The position numbers were made by a program, and so were the translations under genes. This document shows, in pieces, positions 63,911-64,000 of a stretch of 64,000 nt of DNA (positions are counted from its first letter, which is position 1; the number at the start of each line of letters is the position of its first letter). The stretch is taken from the NCBI GenBank assembly GCA_028564675.1, contig JAOVVO010000330.1, positions 21,146 to 85,145 on the forward strand, written 5' to 3'. The notes below the pieces were generated by a model. That model saw only the letters and a program-made list of their open reading frames with translations, made no database searches and was not told the origin of the DNA. Source of the DNA: Onchocerca lupi (taxonomy: Eukaryota > Nematoda > Chromadorea > Rhabditida > Onchocercidae).

Positions 63911-64000
63911 TAATAATAATAATTAATAATAATAATAATAATAATAAATAATAATTAATAATAATAAATTAATAATAATAATAATAATAAATTAATAATA
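63747..64000. repeat. (AAT/ATT)n satellite running off the window
   Basis: Near-continuous AAT triplets with AATTAATAA interruptions run to the last base, so its full length is unknown. Confidence 0.95.

Overview
The window is strongly AT-rich eukaryotic DNA. Short introns end in TTTCAG-type acceptors, initiator ATGs often sit just after acceptor-like AGs that could take a spliced leader, and the recognisable proteins are nematode-like. The best fit is a parasitic clade III (spirurid, probably filarial) nematode. The taxonomic call is an inference, because nothing could be searched. No rRNA, credible tRNA or CRISPR array was seen.

Four genes could be rebuilt exon by exon with consistent splice phases or strong domain matches. 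(1) 15344-18562 (+) is a 321-residue type I membrane protein with two immunoglobulin domains (ZIG/basigin-like). (2) 20522-21619 (-) is a 178-residue secreted protein with two ShKT domains of identical cysteine spacing joined by an acidic linker. (3) 37261-42839 (+), with likely 5' exons at 36204-36300 and perhaps 32413-32436, is an ACSF2/ACS-2-like acyl-CoA synthetase. One of its introns is GC-AG and another lacks an AG acceptor. (4) 45633-58309 (-) is a 22-exon PAR-1/MARK kinase (kinase, UBA, aPKC-site and KA1 regions, about 1378 residues), convergent with the synthetase gene.

The gene-poor parts (1-15300, 21700-36200 and 58400-64000) hold minisatellites (36, 28, about 31 and about 55 bp units), homopolymers, a terminal (AAT)n tract and several stretches that read like broken coding sequence. 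The best of these is a plus-strand relic or mis-assembled gene at 19288-20316. Others lie on the minus strand at 1.8-2.2, 10.0-10.4, 12.6-13.3, 26.75-27.1 and 28.4-29.2 kb. Pyrimidine-rich plus-strand DNA automatically gives Lys/Glu/Arg-rich minus-strand frames, so these carry low confidence.

The four genes do not form an obvious pathway: cell adhesion, a secreted Cys-rich protein, mitochondrial fatty-acid activation and cell polarity. No clear new multi-gene system was found. The most testable novelties are the two unusual introns of the synthetase gene, a possible KA1-less PAR-1 isoform made by retaining a coding-like intron, and the unexplained relic at 19.3-20.3 kb.
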